A stretch of 64,000 bases of DNA from UBA12202 sp002691725. GTDB lineage: Bacteria > Pseudomonadota > Alphaproteobacteria > Puniceispirillales > UBA1172. Shown in pieces: positions 43,315-51,804 of the stretch. Under the pieces are notes generated by a model. That model made no database searches. It was given only the letters and a program-made list of their open reading frames with translations, and was not told the origin of the DNA. How positions within the stretch are numbered: the first letter of the stretch is position 1; each line of letters begins with the position of its first letter. The stretch spans positions 62,001 through 126,000 of the forward strand of contig CBFIAU010000007.1 in assembly GCA_965660675.1 (NCBI GenBank), written 5' to 3'. Position numbers and translations under genes: made by a program.

Positions 43315-44211
43315 TCAGGGGTTTTCGCCATTTGGCTTTTGCATTAATACGGTCATCCAGTCACCAACTGGCAGGCTTTCGATATGGACAAGACCAACAG
43401 CAGCATGGGCGGCAATAACATCATCAGCATGTTTAAGATTGAGACCAGAAAGGATAATCTTGCCGCCATGACGCAATGCCCTTGCCGCCGCTGCCGCCAT
43501 CGTAATCAAGGGGCTTGGAAGGATATTTGCCATGATCAGATCAAAAGGCGCATGGTCATGGATATAAGGCGAGTCATAGCCATCGGACAGCCCGCAGGTA
43601 ATCTGCTGATCTGTCTGATTATGTTTCACATTATCAGTCATCACCGCCACCGCAACAGGATCATTATCAACAGCGATAATCTGGCTTCGAGGGTCAAGTT
43701 TTGCCGCCGCAATCGCCAGAATACCGCTACCTGAACCAATATCAGCAATCTTGGGCGCATGAGATATCTTAATATGCTTTTCAGCAAGCACAATACAGCC
43801 ATGTGTTGTGGCATGATTGCCAGTCCCAAATGCCATTCCAGCATCAAGCTGAATGCCAATTTTAGAGCCGGGAACAGGATCAATAATATGAGTTCCGTAA
43901 ATCCAGAACTGGCCTATTTCTAGTGGCTTCATATCCTTCCAGTTCTTTTGCAGCCAATCAATTTCGGGCATAACGCTAACCACTGGCGGCGTGGCGGCCA
44001 TCGCAAAATCAGCGGCAAGTGTTTCAACAGCCTTGTCAAGCCTGTTTTGGTCAGGTGGAGTTTGGCAAATCAGCATCACATCCCATGGCTCATCCTCGTC
44101 ATCATGAGACATGCTGATAGTGGCAGCATCAGAGGCGGCAAGCAGAACCTCACTAGCGATATCCTGATCGCCAGTAAGCTGTAACCTGACTTGCCATAAA
44201 TCTGCAGTCAT
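43315..44211 (-). CDS. prmA: Ribosomal protein L11 methyltransferase
   Basis: Trimethylates ribosomal protein L11 using S-adenosylmethionine. 298 residues with an N-terminal substrate-recognition region (WQVRLQLTGDQD...) and C-terminal Rossmann methyltransferase. Key motifs are DAGMAFGTGNHATTHGCI (about residues 125-142), ADIGSGSGILAIAAAKL (about 158-174), VDNDPVAVAVMTDNVKHN, and DLIMANILPSPL. The ATG overlaps the uvrD stop as ATGA (44208-44211), so it is translationally coupled to uvrD; pepP follows. Confidence 0.93.
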   Translation of the reverse strand: MTADLWQVRLQLTGDQDIASEVLLAASDAATISMSHDDEDEPWDVMLICQTPPDQNRLDKAVETLAADFAMAATPPVVSVMPEIDWLQKNWKDMKPLEIGQFWIYGTHIIDPVPGSKIGIQLDAGMAFGTGNHATTHGCIVLAEKHIKISHAPKIADIGSGSGILAIAAAKLDPRSQIIAVDNDPVAVAVMTDNVKHNQTDQQITCGLSDGYDSPYIHDHAPFDLIMANILPSPLITMAAAAARALRHGGKIILSGLNLKHADDVIAAHAAVGLVHIESLPVGDWMTVLMQKPNGENP

Positions 44212-46481
44212 GACTTTTCCGTTCTTTCAACAAAGCTTGCAACCAGCTTTTTCTCACCTGCTTTATCAAATGCGATGGTCAGCTTATCACCCTCAACAGA
44301 GACCACATTGCCATTACCAAACTTGAGATGAAAGACCCGATCACCGGGCGAATAATCACTATGCCCGGTTAATCCAGCAGTCTGCTCAGCAGGCGCTTTA
44401 GATGGCAGAAACCCAGTCTGCCGTCGCGCCCGCAATCGCGCCCAGCCAGGCCCATATCCACCAGCAGCAGACGGTGTTGGCAGCGCATCAAATGCCACTG
44501 GACGTGCTGTCCCTGATGCCATGCCCTGTTCGCTTTCTTCGACTAAATGCTCTTGCGGTAATTCGGCCAAGAATCGTGACGGGATACCACTTTGCCATAG
44601 ACCGTGAACACGGCGACTTGACGCATAGGAAATATAAAGCTGTTTGCGGGCGCGGGTAATCCCAACATAAGCAAGGCGGCGTTCTTCCTCCAGGCCAGAT
44701 GCGCCTTTTTCATCTAATGTCCGCTGTGATGGAAATGCCCCCTCCTCCCAGCACGGCAGAAAAACGACATTAAACTCAAGCCCCTTGGCGGCATGTAATG
44801 TCATCAGCATTACCTCACCGCCCTGGTTCGTGTTATCGCCATCCATGACGAGCGAAATATGTTCAAGAAAGCCTTGCAGATTGTCAAAATCATCCATTGC
44901 GGTGATGAGCTCTTTGAGATTTTCCAAACGGCCTTCGGCATCTGGTGTCTTTTCCTTTTGCCACATGGCGGTATAGCCGGAATCGTCCAGCACCTGCATA
45001 GCCAGTTCAGTATGCGGCAAGTGATCAATTTGGCGCCGCCAATGATTAACCATATTGACAAACTGGCTAAGGCTATTGCGTGCCGCCGATTTTAATTCTG
45101 TCCCTGCCAGCATATGTTCTGCGGCGGCTAGCATGGGCAGTCCCTGCGCTCTGCTGGCATTGCGGACAAGGCTAACCGTTTTTGCTCCTAGCCCGCGTGT
45201 CGGGGTGTTAATAATGCGCTCAAAGGCTAAATCATCTGCGGGCTGAGTGATTAGCCGCAGATAGGCAATCGCATCCCGAATTTCCTGTCTTTCATAGAAC
45301 TTCGCGCCAACAACCCGATAAGGGATACCCAATTTGATGAACACATCTTCAAACTCTCTCGACTGGTATCCAGCGCGCACGAGAACCGCCATTTCATCGG
45401 CTGAATAGGAATCATACCGGATGAGCGAGGCGATCTGATCAGCGACAGCACGAGCTTCGCTTCCGCCATCCCAGAAGCCGTTAACGCGGATCTTTTCGCC
45501 CTGAGCATCATCGGTATAAAGCGTTTTCCCCAAACGGCTTTCATTATGTGAAATTAAGCCTGACGCCGCGCCAAGAATATGGCCAGTTGAGCGATAATTT
45601 TCTTCAAGGCGAATAGTTTCCGCCTCAGGATAAATCTCCGTAAAGCGTAACATATTCGTGACTTCGGCGCCGCGCCAACCATAGATCGATTGATCATCAT
45701 CACCAACACAGCAAAGATTGCGCGATTTTTGCGATAACAGGCTAAGCCATAAATACTGTGAGACATTAGTATCCTGATACTCATCCACCATAACATGCGT
45801 GATGCGGTGATGATAATCCGCTAAAATATCTGGATAGCTGTTAAAAATAGTCAGATTGTGAAGCAACAAATCACCAAAATCACAAGCATTAAGATCACTC
45901 AGGCGTTGCTGATATTGCTGATAGATATCTGCCCCATTACCCTCGACCAAATTGCTGGCATCGGCGAGGCTAACCTTATCAGGGGTCAGACCCTTATCTT
46001 TCCAGCGGCTGATCATGGCTAATACCATACGTGGCGGATGTCTTTTGGTATCAATGCCATTAATTTCCATGACTTGCTTAATCAGCCGCAACTGATCATC
46101 AGTATCCAGAATGGTGAAGTTTGCTTTTAATCCCACACATTCCACATGCCGCCGCAAAATCTTGGCTGCCAGCGCATGAAAGGTGCCAAACCAGACTTGT
46201 TCTACCATTGGCCCGATCATGTTGGCGACACGCTCTTTCATTTCGCGCGCCGCTTTATTGGTAAAGGTCACGGCTAGAATATTCCATGGTTTTGCCCGGC
46301 CTGTTGCAATCAAATTAGCAAGTCGGCTGGTCAAAACGCGCGTCTTTCCCGTGCCAGCACCTGAAAGCACAAGTAACGGGCCATCGAGATGCTGAACAGC
46401 CATTTTCTGTTGCGCGTTCAAGCCTTCCAGCCAAGGCTGTTGGTCAGACATCTGAGAGCGGTGGGATAAATCATTCTGCAT
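44208..46481 (-). CDS. uvrD: UvrD/PcrA-type DNA helicase
   Basis: Superfamily 1A 3'-5' helicase for nucleotide-excision and mismatch repair. 757 residues. LNAQQKMAVQ (Q motif), LVLSGAGTGKTRVLTSRL (Walker A, about residues 38-55), VTFTNKAAREM (motif Ia), HVMVDEYQDTN (motif II), CCVGDDDQSIYGWRGA (motif III), RLEENYRS (motif IV), LMTLHAAKGLEF (motif V), YVGITRARKQL (motif VI). The C-terminus carries the Tudor-like RNA polymerase-binding domain (GDRVFHLKFGNGNVVSVEG). Head of a three-gene operon with prmA and pepP; ATG 46481 has AGGAA before it, with Met11 as an alternative. Confidence 0.95.
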   Translation of the reverse strand: MQNDLSHRSQMSDQQPWLEGLNAQQKMAVQHLDGPLLVLSGAGTGKTRVLTSRLANLIATGRAKPWNILAVTFTNKAAREMKERVANMIGPMVEQVWFGTFHALAAKILRRHVECVGLKANFTILDTDDQLRLIKQVMEINGIDTKRHPPRMVLAMISRWKDKGLTPDKVSLADASNLVEGNGADIYQQYQQRLSDLNACDFGDLLLHNLTIFNSYPDILADYHHRITHVMVDEYQDTNVSQYLWLSLLSQKSRNLCCVGDDDQSIYGWRGAEVTNMLRFTEIYPEAETIRLEENYRSTGHILGAASGLISHNESRLGKTLYTDDAQGEKIRVNGFWDGGSEARAVADQIASLIRYDSYSADEMAVLVRAGYQSREFEDVFIKLGIPYRVVGAKFYERQEIRDAIAYLRLITQPADDLAFERIINTPTRGLGAKTVSLVRNASRAQGLPMLAAAEHMLAGTELKSAARNSLSQFVNMVNHWRRQIDHLPHTELAMQVLDDSGYTAMWQKEKTPDAEGRLENLKELITAMDDFDNLQGFLEHISLVMDGDNTNQGGEVMLMTLHAAKGLEFNVVFLPCWEEGAFPSQRTLDEKGASGLEEERRLAYVGITRARKQLYISYASSRRVHGLWQSGIPSRFLAELPQEHLVEESEQGMASGTARPVAFDALPTPSAAGGYGPGWARLRARRQTGFLPSKAPAEQTAGLTGHSDYSPGDRVFHLKFGNGNVVSVEGDKLTIAFDKAGEKKLVASFVERTEKS

Positions 46482-46598
46482 GACCGATTCCTAGCACGAA
46501 GGCAGACAAATGAATAGATCAGCCTAATCAAATATTCCATGCAAAGCCCAGTTAATCGCGGCTAATCCTATCCTTATAGACAAATCCAGCTTATCACT

Positions 46599-46626
46599 TT
46601 GACTTTCCACTAACTTATCATAAAAT
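46599..46626 (+). promoter_or_regulatory. Candidate promoter of mlaA
   Basis: TTGACT (46599-46604), 16-bp spacer, TAAAAT (46621-46626). A start site seven or eight bases downstream would coincide with the ATG at 46634, giving a leaderless mRNA; no Shine-Dalgarno is visible. Confidence 0.45.
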
Positions 46627-46633
46627 ATATCTC

Positions 46634-47380
46634 ATGAGAGCATTGTTAAAAATATGTGGGTTAGGGGTATCGGTGCTGATCGCTGTTGGCGCGCTGAGTG
46701 GCTGTGCGACAGCACCAGATGACACCTTAACCGAAAACCGTGATCCTTATGAAAATACAAACCGTAAGGTCTTTGCTTTCAATACGAAGGTGGATGATTA
46801 CGTTTACGAACCTGCGGCCAAAGCATATCTGAAACTACCTGACCGCGGGCAAATGATGCTGACTAATTTTGCAAATTGGACTAGCCTGCCGTCAACAGCA
46901 GTAAACTCATCCTTTCAGGGTGATGTTGAAAATGCCGCGATCGGCACATTTGAGTTTTTGATTAATGGATTAACGCTTGGCTTTGCAGACCTTACGGGTG
47001 ATAAAGATACTCCGAGGCGCACTAATTTTGATGATACGCTTAGTTTTTATAATGTTGGTCAAGGGTCTTATGTGGTATTGCCGCTGTATGGCTCGGGGAC
47101 GGTCAGAAGCCATTCAGCATTTTTTGTTGATAGCATAACTAACCCCCTTAATTTCGCCGCAACACCAGCTGCTGCTAATATTGCCGCCGTCAATACGCCT
47201 GTTCGCATTGTGACCTTTCGCGGTAATAACTTTGAATATATAAATGAGTTGAAATACAATTCTCTTGATAGCTATGCCCGAACACGATCAATCTATTTAC
47301 AATATGATGACGCCAATGAAATTGATGCTGACGAGAATTATGAAGATGAATTTAATAGCTTTATTGAAACCCAGGAATAA
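46634..47380 (+). CDS. mlaA: Outer-membrane lipid-asymmetry lipoprotein MlaA (VacJ)
   Basis: Outer-membrane lipoprotein that removes phospholipids from the outer leaflet and hands them to MlaC. 248 residues with lipobox LSGC (Cys24), then RDPYENTNRKVFAFNTKVDDYVYEPAAKAY (about residues 37-66) typical of VacJ, and PRRTNFDDTLSFYNVGQGSYVVLPLYGSGTVR. The C-terminal acidic tail is variable. No ribosome-binding site is apparent at the ATG and the promoter lies directly upstream, so the transcript may be leaderless. mlaC follows after one base. The MlaFEDB importer genes are not in this window. Confidence 0.92.
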   Translation: MRALLKICGLGVSVLIAVGALSGCATAPDDTLTENRDPYENTNRKVFAFNTKVDDYVYEPAAKAYLKLPDRGQMMLTNFANWTSLPSTAVNSSFQGDVENAAIGTFEFLINGLTLGFADLTGDKDTPRRTNFDDTLSFYNVGQGSYVVLPLYGSGTVRSHSAFFVDSITNPLNFAATPAAANIAAVNTPVRIVTFRGNNFEYINELKYNSLDSYARTRSIYLQYDDANEIDADENYEDEFNSFIETQE

Positions 47381-47381
47381 A

Positions 47382-48035
47382 ATGCACCGTCATTTACACA
47401 AATGCCGTGTTGCATTAATGCGTATTTTAGTGGCGCTTGCGCTTGGCTTTATGCTGACCGGCGGCGCTTATGCGGACAGAACGGATGAAGCGGCGAAAAT
47501 GATTGAGACGCTGGTCGCAGAAATACAAGATATTGCCGCGACTGTCGCTATTGATGATAATATTTACAAACAATCTGATGATATTATTGATCGCTATTTC
47601 AAATATGAAACGCTCGCCAGCTTTACTATTGGCCCCTATTGGCGCAATGCTAGTGATGATCAAAGGCAACGCTATCTCAAAACATTTCGCGCCGTTGTTG
47701 TTGAACTGGCGGCAAATAATTTTGAGTATTTCAGGTCGCTGGAATATATGTTTCAGTCGTCAGAGAAAAAGGGTAAAAATTGGATAATCGTGAACGGTAT
47801 TGTTCATGATAAAACCGGAAAATATCCAGATGCTATGGTCTCTTGGCGGATTAAAGATACGCCCGGCCAAGACCTCTATATCTTTGATCTGAGCTTTGAA
47901 AACGTCTCTATGCTCTTAACCCAAAAAGATGAGAACATGGCTGTTATCAGAAAAAACAAAGGTGACCTGAATGCCCTGATTGATCTGCTGGCAACGCGCA
48001 GTGAAGAACTCCGAAAAAGCCGTTTGAGAAATTAG
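47382..48035 (+). CDS. mlaC: Periplasmic phospholipid carrier MlaC
   Basis: Shuttles phospholipid between MlaA and the inner-membrane Mla complex. 217 residues with a Sec signal peptide (MRILVALALGFMLTGGAYA, from about residue 13), then the MlaC (Tox-Res/Ttg2D) fold: RYFKYETLASFTIGPYWRNASDDQRQRYLKTFRAVVVELAANNFEYF and ISRIKD-like VSWRIKDTPGQDLYIFDLSFENVSMLLTQ. The ATG at 47382 follows AGGA in the mlaA stop region. Its stop codon overlaps that of the converging ettA gene. Confidence 0.88.
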   Translation: MHRHLHKCRVALMRILVALALGFMLTGGAYADRTDEAAKMIETLVAEIQDIAATVAIDDNIYKQSDDIIDRYFKYETLASFTIGPYWRNASDDQRQRYLKTFRAVVVELAANNFEYFRSLEYMFQSSEKKGKNWIIVNGIVHDKTGKYPDAMVSWRIKDTPGQDLYIFDLSFENVSMLLTQKDENMAVIRKNKGDLNALIDLLATRSEELRKSRLRN

Positions 48036-49711
48036 CGCGAAATGGGCTTATATTTAATCCGTGTAGGTTGGTCAGCCTCAGCACCAAGCCTGCGCTTCCT
48101 GTCTTCTTCATAGGATTGCCAGTTGCCTTCAAACCATTCGACATGACTATCGCCTTCAAACGCCAAAATATGCGTTGCGATGCGGTCAAGAAACCACCTG
48201 TCATGGGTAATCACAACCGCGCATCCACCAAACTCCAGCAAAGCCTCCTCCAATGACCGTAATGTATCAACATCAAGATCATTTGTCGGCTCATCGAGCA
48301 GCAACAAGTTACAACCAGATTTAAGCATCCGCGCCAAATGCACACGGTTTCTCTCACCGCCAGATAACTGCCCGACACGCTTTTGCTGATCGCCACCTTT
48401 GAAATTAAACTGACCAACATAAGCGCGTGAGGATACGGTGCGCTTGCCCAGCGTAATCTCATCCAAGCCATCAGAGATCACCTCCCAGACTGTTTTATCA
48501 GAAGGCAAAGCATCACGCGATTGATCAACATATGCCATAGCAACAGTCTCACCAATTTTAAGCTCACCATTATCAGGAGTATCTTGGCCTGTAATCATCC
48601 GGAATAACGTTGTTTTACCAGCACCATTCGGGCCGACAACACCAACAATTCCACCGGGCGGCAGGCGAAACTCTAAATCATCAATGAGCAACTTCTCACC
48701 AAAAGCTTTTGAGATATGCTCGCCTTCAAGCACAACATTGCCCAATCTAGGGCCAGGGGGAATGGTGATTTTTGCCGTTTCGCTTGCGCCCTCATTTTGC
48801 TCCTCCAGCAATTTCTCATAAGCTGTCAAGCGCGCTTTGGATTTGGCTTGCCGGGCTTTTGGCGCTGACCGCACCCATTCTAATTCACGCGCCAAGGTTT
48901 TAATTCTGGCTTCTTCGCTTCGCCCTTCCTGTTGCAAGCGTTTCTGCTTTTGCTCTAGCCAACTGGAATAATTGCCTTCAAACGGGATACCTTGCCCACG
49001 GTCAAGTTCCAGAATCCAGCCTGCTACTTCATCAAGGAAATAACGGTCATGCGTGATGGTGACAACTGTGCCGGCAAAGTCTTTCAAAAACCGCTGTAAC
49101 CAAGCCACTGATTCAGCGTCTAAATGGTTAGTAGGTTCATCCAATAAAAGCATATCAGGTGCGCTCAATAACAACTGGCATAAGGCGACACGACGTTTTT
49201 CACCGCCTGATAAATTGGTCACATCCCAATCAGATGGTGGCAGGCGCAAGGCATCCATAGCAATCGCGGCTTTACGTTCTAAATCCCAAGCATCAGCAGC
49301 ATCAATTTTTTCTTGTAATTCGCCTTGCTCCTCAATCAGCGCATTCATTTCATCATCGCTCATTTCTTCGCCAAACCTGGCACTGATCTCATTAAACCGA
49401 TCAATAAGCGTCTTCTTCTCACCCATCCCAAGCATGACGTTATCGAGAACATTGAGGCTGTTATCCAGTTCAGGCTCTTGCGGCAAATAGCCGACTTTCA
49501 GCCCATCAGCTGCCCATGCCTCACCCTGGTACTCGGTTTCAATACCTGCCATGATACGCAATAAGGTCGATTTACCCGCACCATTAATACCGAGAACGCC
49601 AATTTTAGCCCCCGGCAAAAACGATAGTGATATATTTTTGAGCACCTCTTTACCGCCTGGCCAAGCCTTGCTCAAACGGCTCATGGTATAGACATATTGC
49701 GGGTTGGACAT
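48032..49711 (-). CDS. ettA: Energy-dependent translational throttle protein EttA
   Basis: ABC-F ATPase that gates the first elongation step on the ribosome according to ATP/ADP. 559 residues. YVYTMSRLSKAW is the EttA start; cassette one has GINGAGKSTLL (about 40), the family 'arm' and LSGGEKRRVALCQLLL; the linker (PtIM) is WVRSAPKARQAKSKARLTAYEKLL (about residues 270-293); cassette two has GPNGAGKTTLF, LSGGERNRVHLARML and LLLLDEPTNDLDVDT. The ATG at 49711 is chosen over a GTG five codons upstream. Unlike Uup it has no long C-terminal coiled coil. Convergent with mlaC; a 13-bp tandem duplication lies in its leader. Confidence 0.94.
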   Translation of the reverse strand: MSNPQYVYTMSRLSKAWPGGKEVLKNISLSFLPGAKIGVLGINGAGKSTLLRIMAGIETEYQGEAWAADGLKVGYLPQEPELDNSLNVLDNVMLGMGEKKTLIDRFNEISARFGEEMSDDEMNALIEEQGELQEKIDAADAWDLERKAAIAMDALRLPPSDWDVTNLSGGEKRRVALCQLLLSAPDMLLLDEPTNHLDAESVAWLQRFLKDFAGTVVTITHDRYFLDEVAGWILELDRGQGIPFEGNYSSWLEQKQKRLQQEGRSEEARIKTLARELEWVRSAPKARQAKSKARLTAYEKLLEEQNEGASETAKITIPPGPRLGNVVLEGEHISKAFGEKLLIDDLEFRLPPGGIVGVVGPNGAGKTTLFRMITGQDTPDNGELKIGETVAMAYVDQSRDALPSDKTVWEVISDGLDEITLGKRTVSSRAYVGQFNFKGGDQQKRVGQLSGGERNRVHLARMLKSGCNLLLLDEPTNDLDVDTLRSLEEALLEFGGCAVVITHDRWFLDRIATHILAFEGDSHVEWFEGNWQSYEEDRKRRLGAEADQPTRIKYKPISR

Positions 49712-49734
49712 GGGGTATTGCCTCACAGTTTTTC

Positions 49735-49760
49735 AAACAATAAAAATAAACAATAAAAAT
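49735..49760. repeat. 13-bp tandem duplication upstream of ettA
   Basis: AAACAATAAAAAT occurs at 49735-49747 and exactly again at 49748-49760. Confidence 0.9.
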
Positions 49761-49887
49761 ACATCTCTGATGTAGCATGAAATCCCGGCCTTATCCATAG
49801 GCTCACTTATCTATTCGCTTTTGACGCCCCTATTCTTTTTTGACGTTAAGGGGGTCATGCGCTATTCATAATGGCGGAAAGGGGAAT

Positions 49888-50217
49888 ATGATGTTTGGCT
49901 GGCCTGTTGGATTAATTTTAATTGATAGCGCGTTTGCTGTGGCCATGTGGATATGTCTAGGCCGGTTCTTCCTTGGTGTCGCCTTACATGATCATTCCAG
50001 CTTTATCATAATGCGCTGGCTGGTTCAGGCTAGCACCCCATTAATCAATGCAGGAAACCGCATTTGCCCCAGAGAAGTTCCCGAAAAACTGCGCCCTTTA
50101 TATGCCGGTTTTGTTGTTTTGGTAATCCGTTTTTATGTGTTTCCCATGATCACCGGATATCAGGTGAGTGGATTAGGCGATTTTCCATTAGAGAAAACCA
50201 TCCTTAATTTATTTTAA
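49888..50217 (+). CDS. Small membrane protein, unknown function
   Basis: About 109 residues with three likely membrane segments (WPVGLILIDSAFAVAMWICL, FIIMRWLVQASTPLI, and LYAGFVVLVIRFYVFPMI). The overall hydropathy resembles small YggT/CcdA-type or 'DUF' membrane proteins, but the loop NAGNRICPREVPEKLRP is not a motif I can name. The start at 49888 has AAAGGGGAAT in front. It is divergent from ettA and ends six bases before a converging gene (50224). Confidence 0.6.
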   Translation: MMFGWPVGLILIDSAFAVAMWICLGRFFLGVALHDHSSFIIMRWLVQASTPLINAGNRICPREVPEKLRPLYAGFVVLVIRFYVFPMITGYQVSGLGDFPLEKTILNLF

Positions 50218-50223
50218 CGGCGG

Positions 50224-50631
50224 CTATTCTGAAGGTGATGGTATGAGCGTAAAGGCTGCGCCTTGTTCTGGGGTAAGCGTTGCTATGACATGCATAGTCG
50301 CCTGATCAGGTGATAATTTAATCACCGTAATCTGGCCATTATCATCGGCAAAAGCCATCAGGGTTGAGCCATCACTAGCACCAGCAAGGCCAGTTAGCGC
50401 TAATCCTGAAGGAACCCTGAGATCAGCGGTTTGATCAGTGGATTGTGATACACCGCCAATTTGGGTTGCGAGACCATAAAACAATAAGCCAATGCCAATA
50501 ATGATCAGTAATGACATGATCTTGACGGCGGTTTTTACAGGCTTCAACCATGTTGGTTCGATATAGGGCATATCATCTTCTGCTGACCTATTTGGATTTT
50601 CGGGCTGGTGATTTTGATCACTTGGGTGCAT
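50224..50631 (-). CDS. DUF6476-like single-pass membrane protein
   Basis: 135 residues: a hydrophilic N-terminus (EPTWLKPVKTAVKI), one membrane helix (about residues 38-56, IMSLLIIIGIGLLFYGLAT), then a beta-rich C-terminal domain ending ALTGLAGASDGSTLMAFADDNGQITVI. Its position divergent from an RluA-family gene matches DUF6476 proteins of alphaproteobacteria as I recall them. The two divergent start codons are just ten bases apart. Its own site, GAGGAAAT, ends right at the ATG. Function unknown. Confidence 0.55.
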   Translation of the reverse strand: MHPSDQNHQPENPNRSAEDDMPYIEPTWLKPVKTAVKIMSLLIIIGIGLLFYGLATQIGGVSQSTDQTADLRVPSGLALTGLAGASDGSTLMAFADDNGQITVIKLSPDQATMHVIATLTPEQGAAFTLIPSPSE

Positions 50632-50641
50632 ATTTCCTCAC

Positions 50642-51691
50642 ATGAATAATACATTAACCACATTGACACTTACCGTAGCCGAGGACGCGACGCAAGATCG
50701 CATTGATCGTTGGCTATCGGAAACCTGCATGAAATTAAGTCAGGATGAGCATCAGCCAGATCAATCTGCTTATGCTGGATTATCGCGCTCACGGCTGAAA
50801 GCCTTGATCCTTGATGGCATGGTTAGCGCAAATGATAAGGTGATTACCAATCCATCTGCCTCTATTCAGGCGGGGGCAACTTATATCATCACAATACCTG
50901 AAACGGTTTCAGCCACCCCAAAAGGGGAGGATATTCCGCTTAATATTCTCTTTGAAGATAGCCATATCATCATTATCAACAAACCTGCTGGAATGGTTGT
51001 TCACCCTGCCCCCGGGTCTATGCAAGGCACGCTAGTCAATGCGCTGATTGCCCATTGCGGGGACAGTTTAACAGGCATAGGCGGAGAGCAACGACCAGGC
51101 ATTGTCCACCGTCTGGACAAAGATACAAGCGGCGTCATGGTAGCGGCTAAAACTGCGGTCGCACATCAAAACCTGTCTAGCATGTTTGCCGCCCATGATC
51201 TGACCAGGCGTTATACCGCGCTGACATGGGGGATCATAAAAAGCCGTGAGCAAACGATAGATGCGCCAATTAACAGAAATAGCCGTGACCGCAAAAAAAT
51301 GGCGGTTATGGCAAATGGCCGTCATGCTGTCACCCATGTTACCGTTAAGCGGATATTGCCGCCCTTGGCCTCAGTCGTGGAATGTCAGCTAGAAACTGGC
51401 CGCACCCATCAGATCCGTGTCCATATGGCACATATTGGCCATGGGATTATTGGTGATCCTACTTATGGCCGGGCTATGCGCTCAGGCCAGATGCCAGACA
51501 ATGCCCTGCGTGAGGTGTTGAGTTATCTGCGCGCTTTCCCACGGCAGGCATTACATGCCAGCCATTTAGGCTTTGATCATCCTGTCACAAGGCAGCCGAT
51601 GGAGTTTGATACTGATCTGCCTGATGATATGGCTAATGTGATGCAAGGGCTAGAGAACCGCATTACCGATCGTGGCAGGCTAGAGCAATAG
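50642..51691 (+). CDS. rluD: 23S rRNA pseudouridine synthase (RluD-type)
   Basis: Isomerises uridines of helix 69 of 23S rRNA, by family analogy positions 1911/1915/1917. 349 residues. N-terminal S4-like domain (DRIDRWLSE... SRSRLKALILDGMVSANDK), catalytic PGIVHRLDKDTSGVMVAAKT with the catalytic Asp (about residue 159), and RTHQIRVHMAHIGHGIIGDPTYG (about 252-274). There is no visible Shine-Dalgarno because the start lies ten bases from the divergent gene; leaderless or weak initiation is likely. It precedes rpoH, a common alphaproteobacterial order. Confidence 0.9.
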   Translation: MNNTLTTLTLTVAEDATQDRIDRWLSETCMKLSQDEHQPDQSAYAGLSRSRLKALILDGMVSANDKVITNPSASIQAGATYIITIPETVSATPKGEDIPLNILFEDSHIIIINKPAGMVVHPAPGSMQGTLVNALIAHCGDSLTGIGGEQRPGIVHRLDKDTSGVMVAAKTAVAHQNLSSMFAAHDLTRRYTALTWGIIKSREQTIDAPINRNSRDRKKMAVMANGRHAVTHVTVKRILPPLASVVECQLETGRTHQIRVHMAHIGHGIIGDPTYGRAMRSGQMPDNALREVLSYLRAFPRQALHASHLGFDHPVTRQPMEFDTDLPDDMANVMQGLENRITDRGRLEQ

Positions 51692-51704
51692 CATATCGCC
51701 TTTC

Positions 51705-51728
51705 TTCTTGACCAATTTCTTGACCAAT
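51705..51728. repeat. 12-bp tandem duplication upstream of rpoH
   Basis: TTCTTGACCAAT is repeated exactly at 51705-51716 and 51717-51728; each copy carries a -35-like TTGACC. Confidence 0.95.
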
Positions 51729-51804
51729 ATGGACAAAAAGTCACATTTTTGCCGCCTTTACATCCGATAATAAAGCACCCATATAATCATGGAGAGGTTA
51801 TGCT

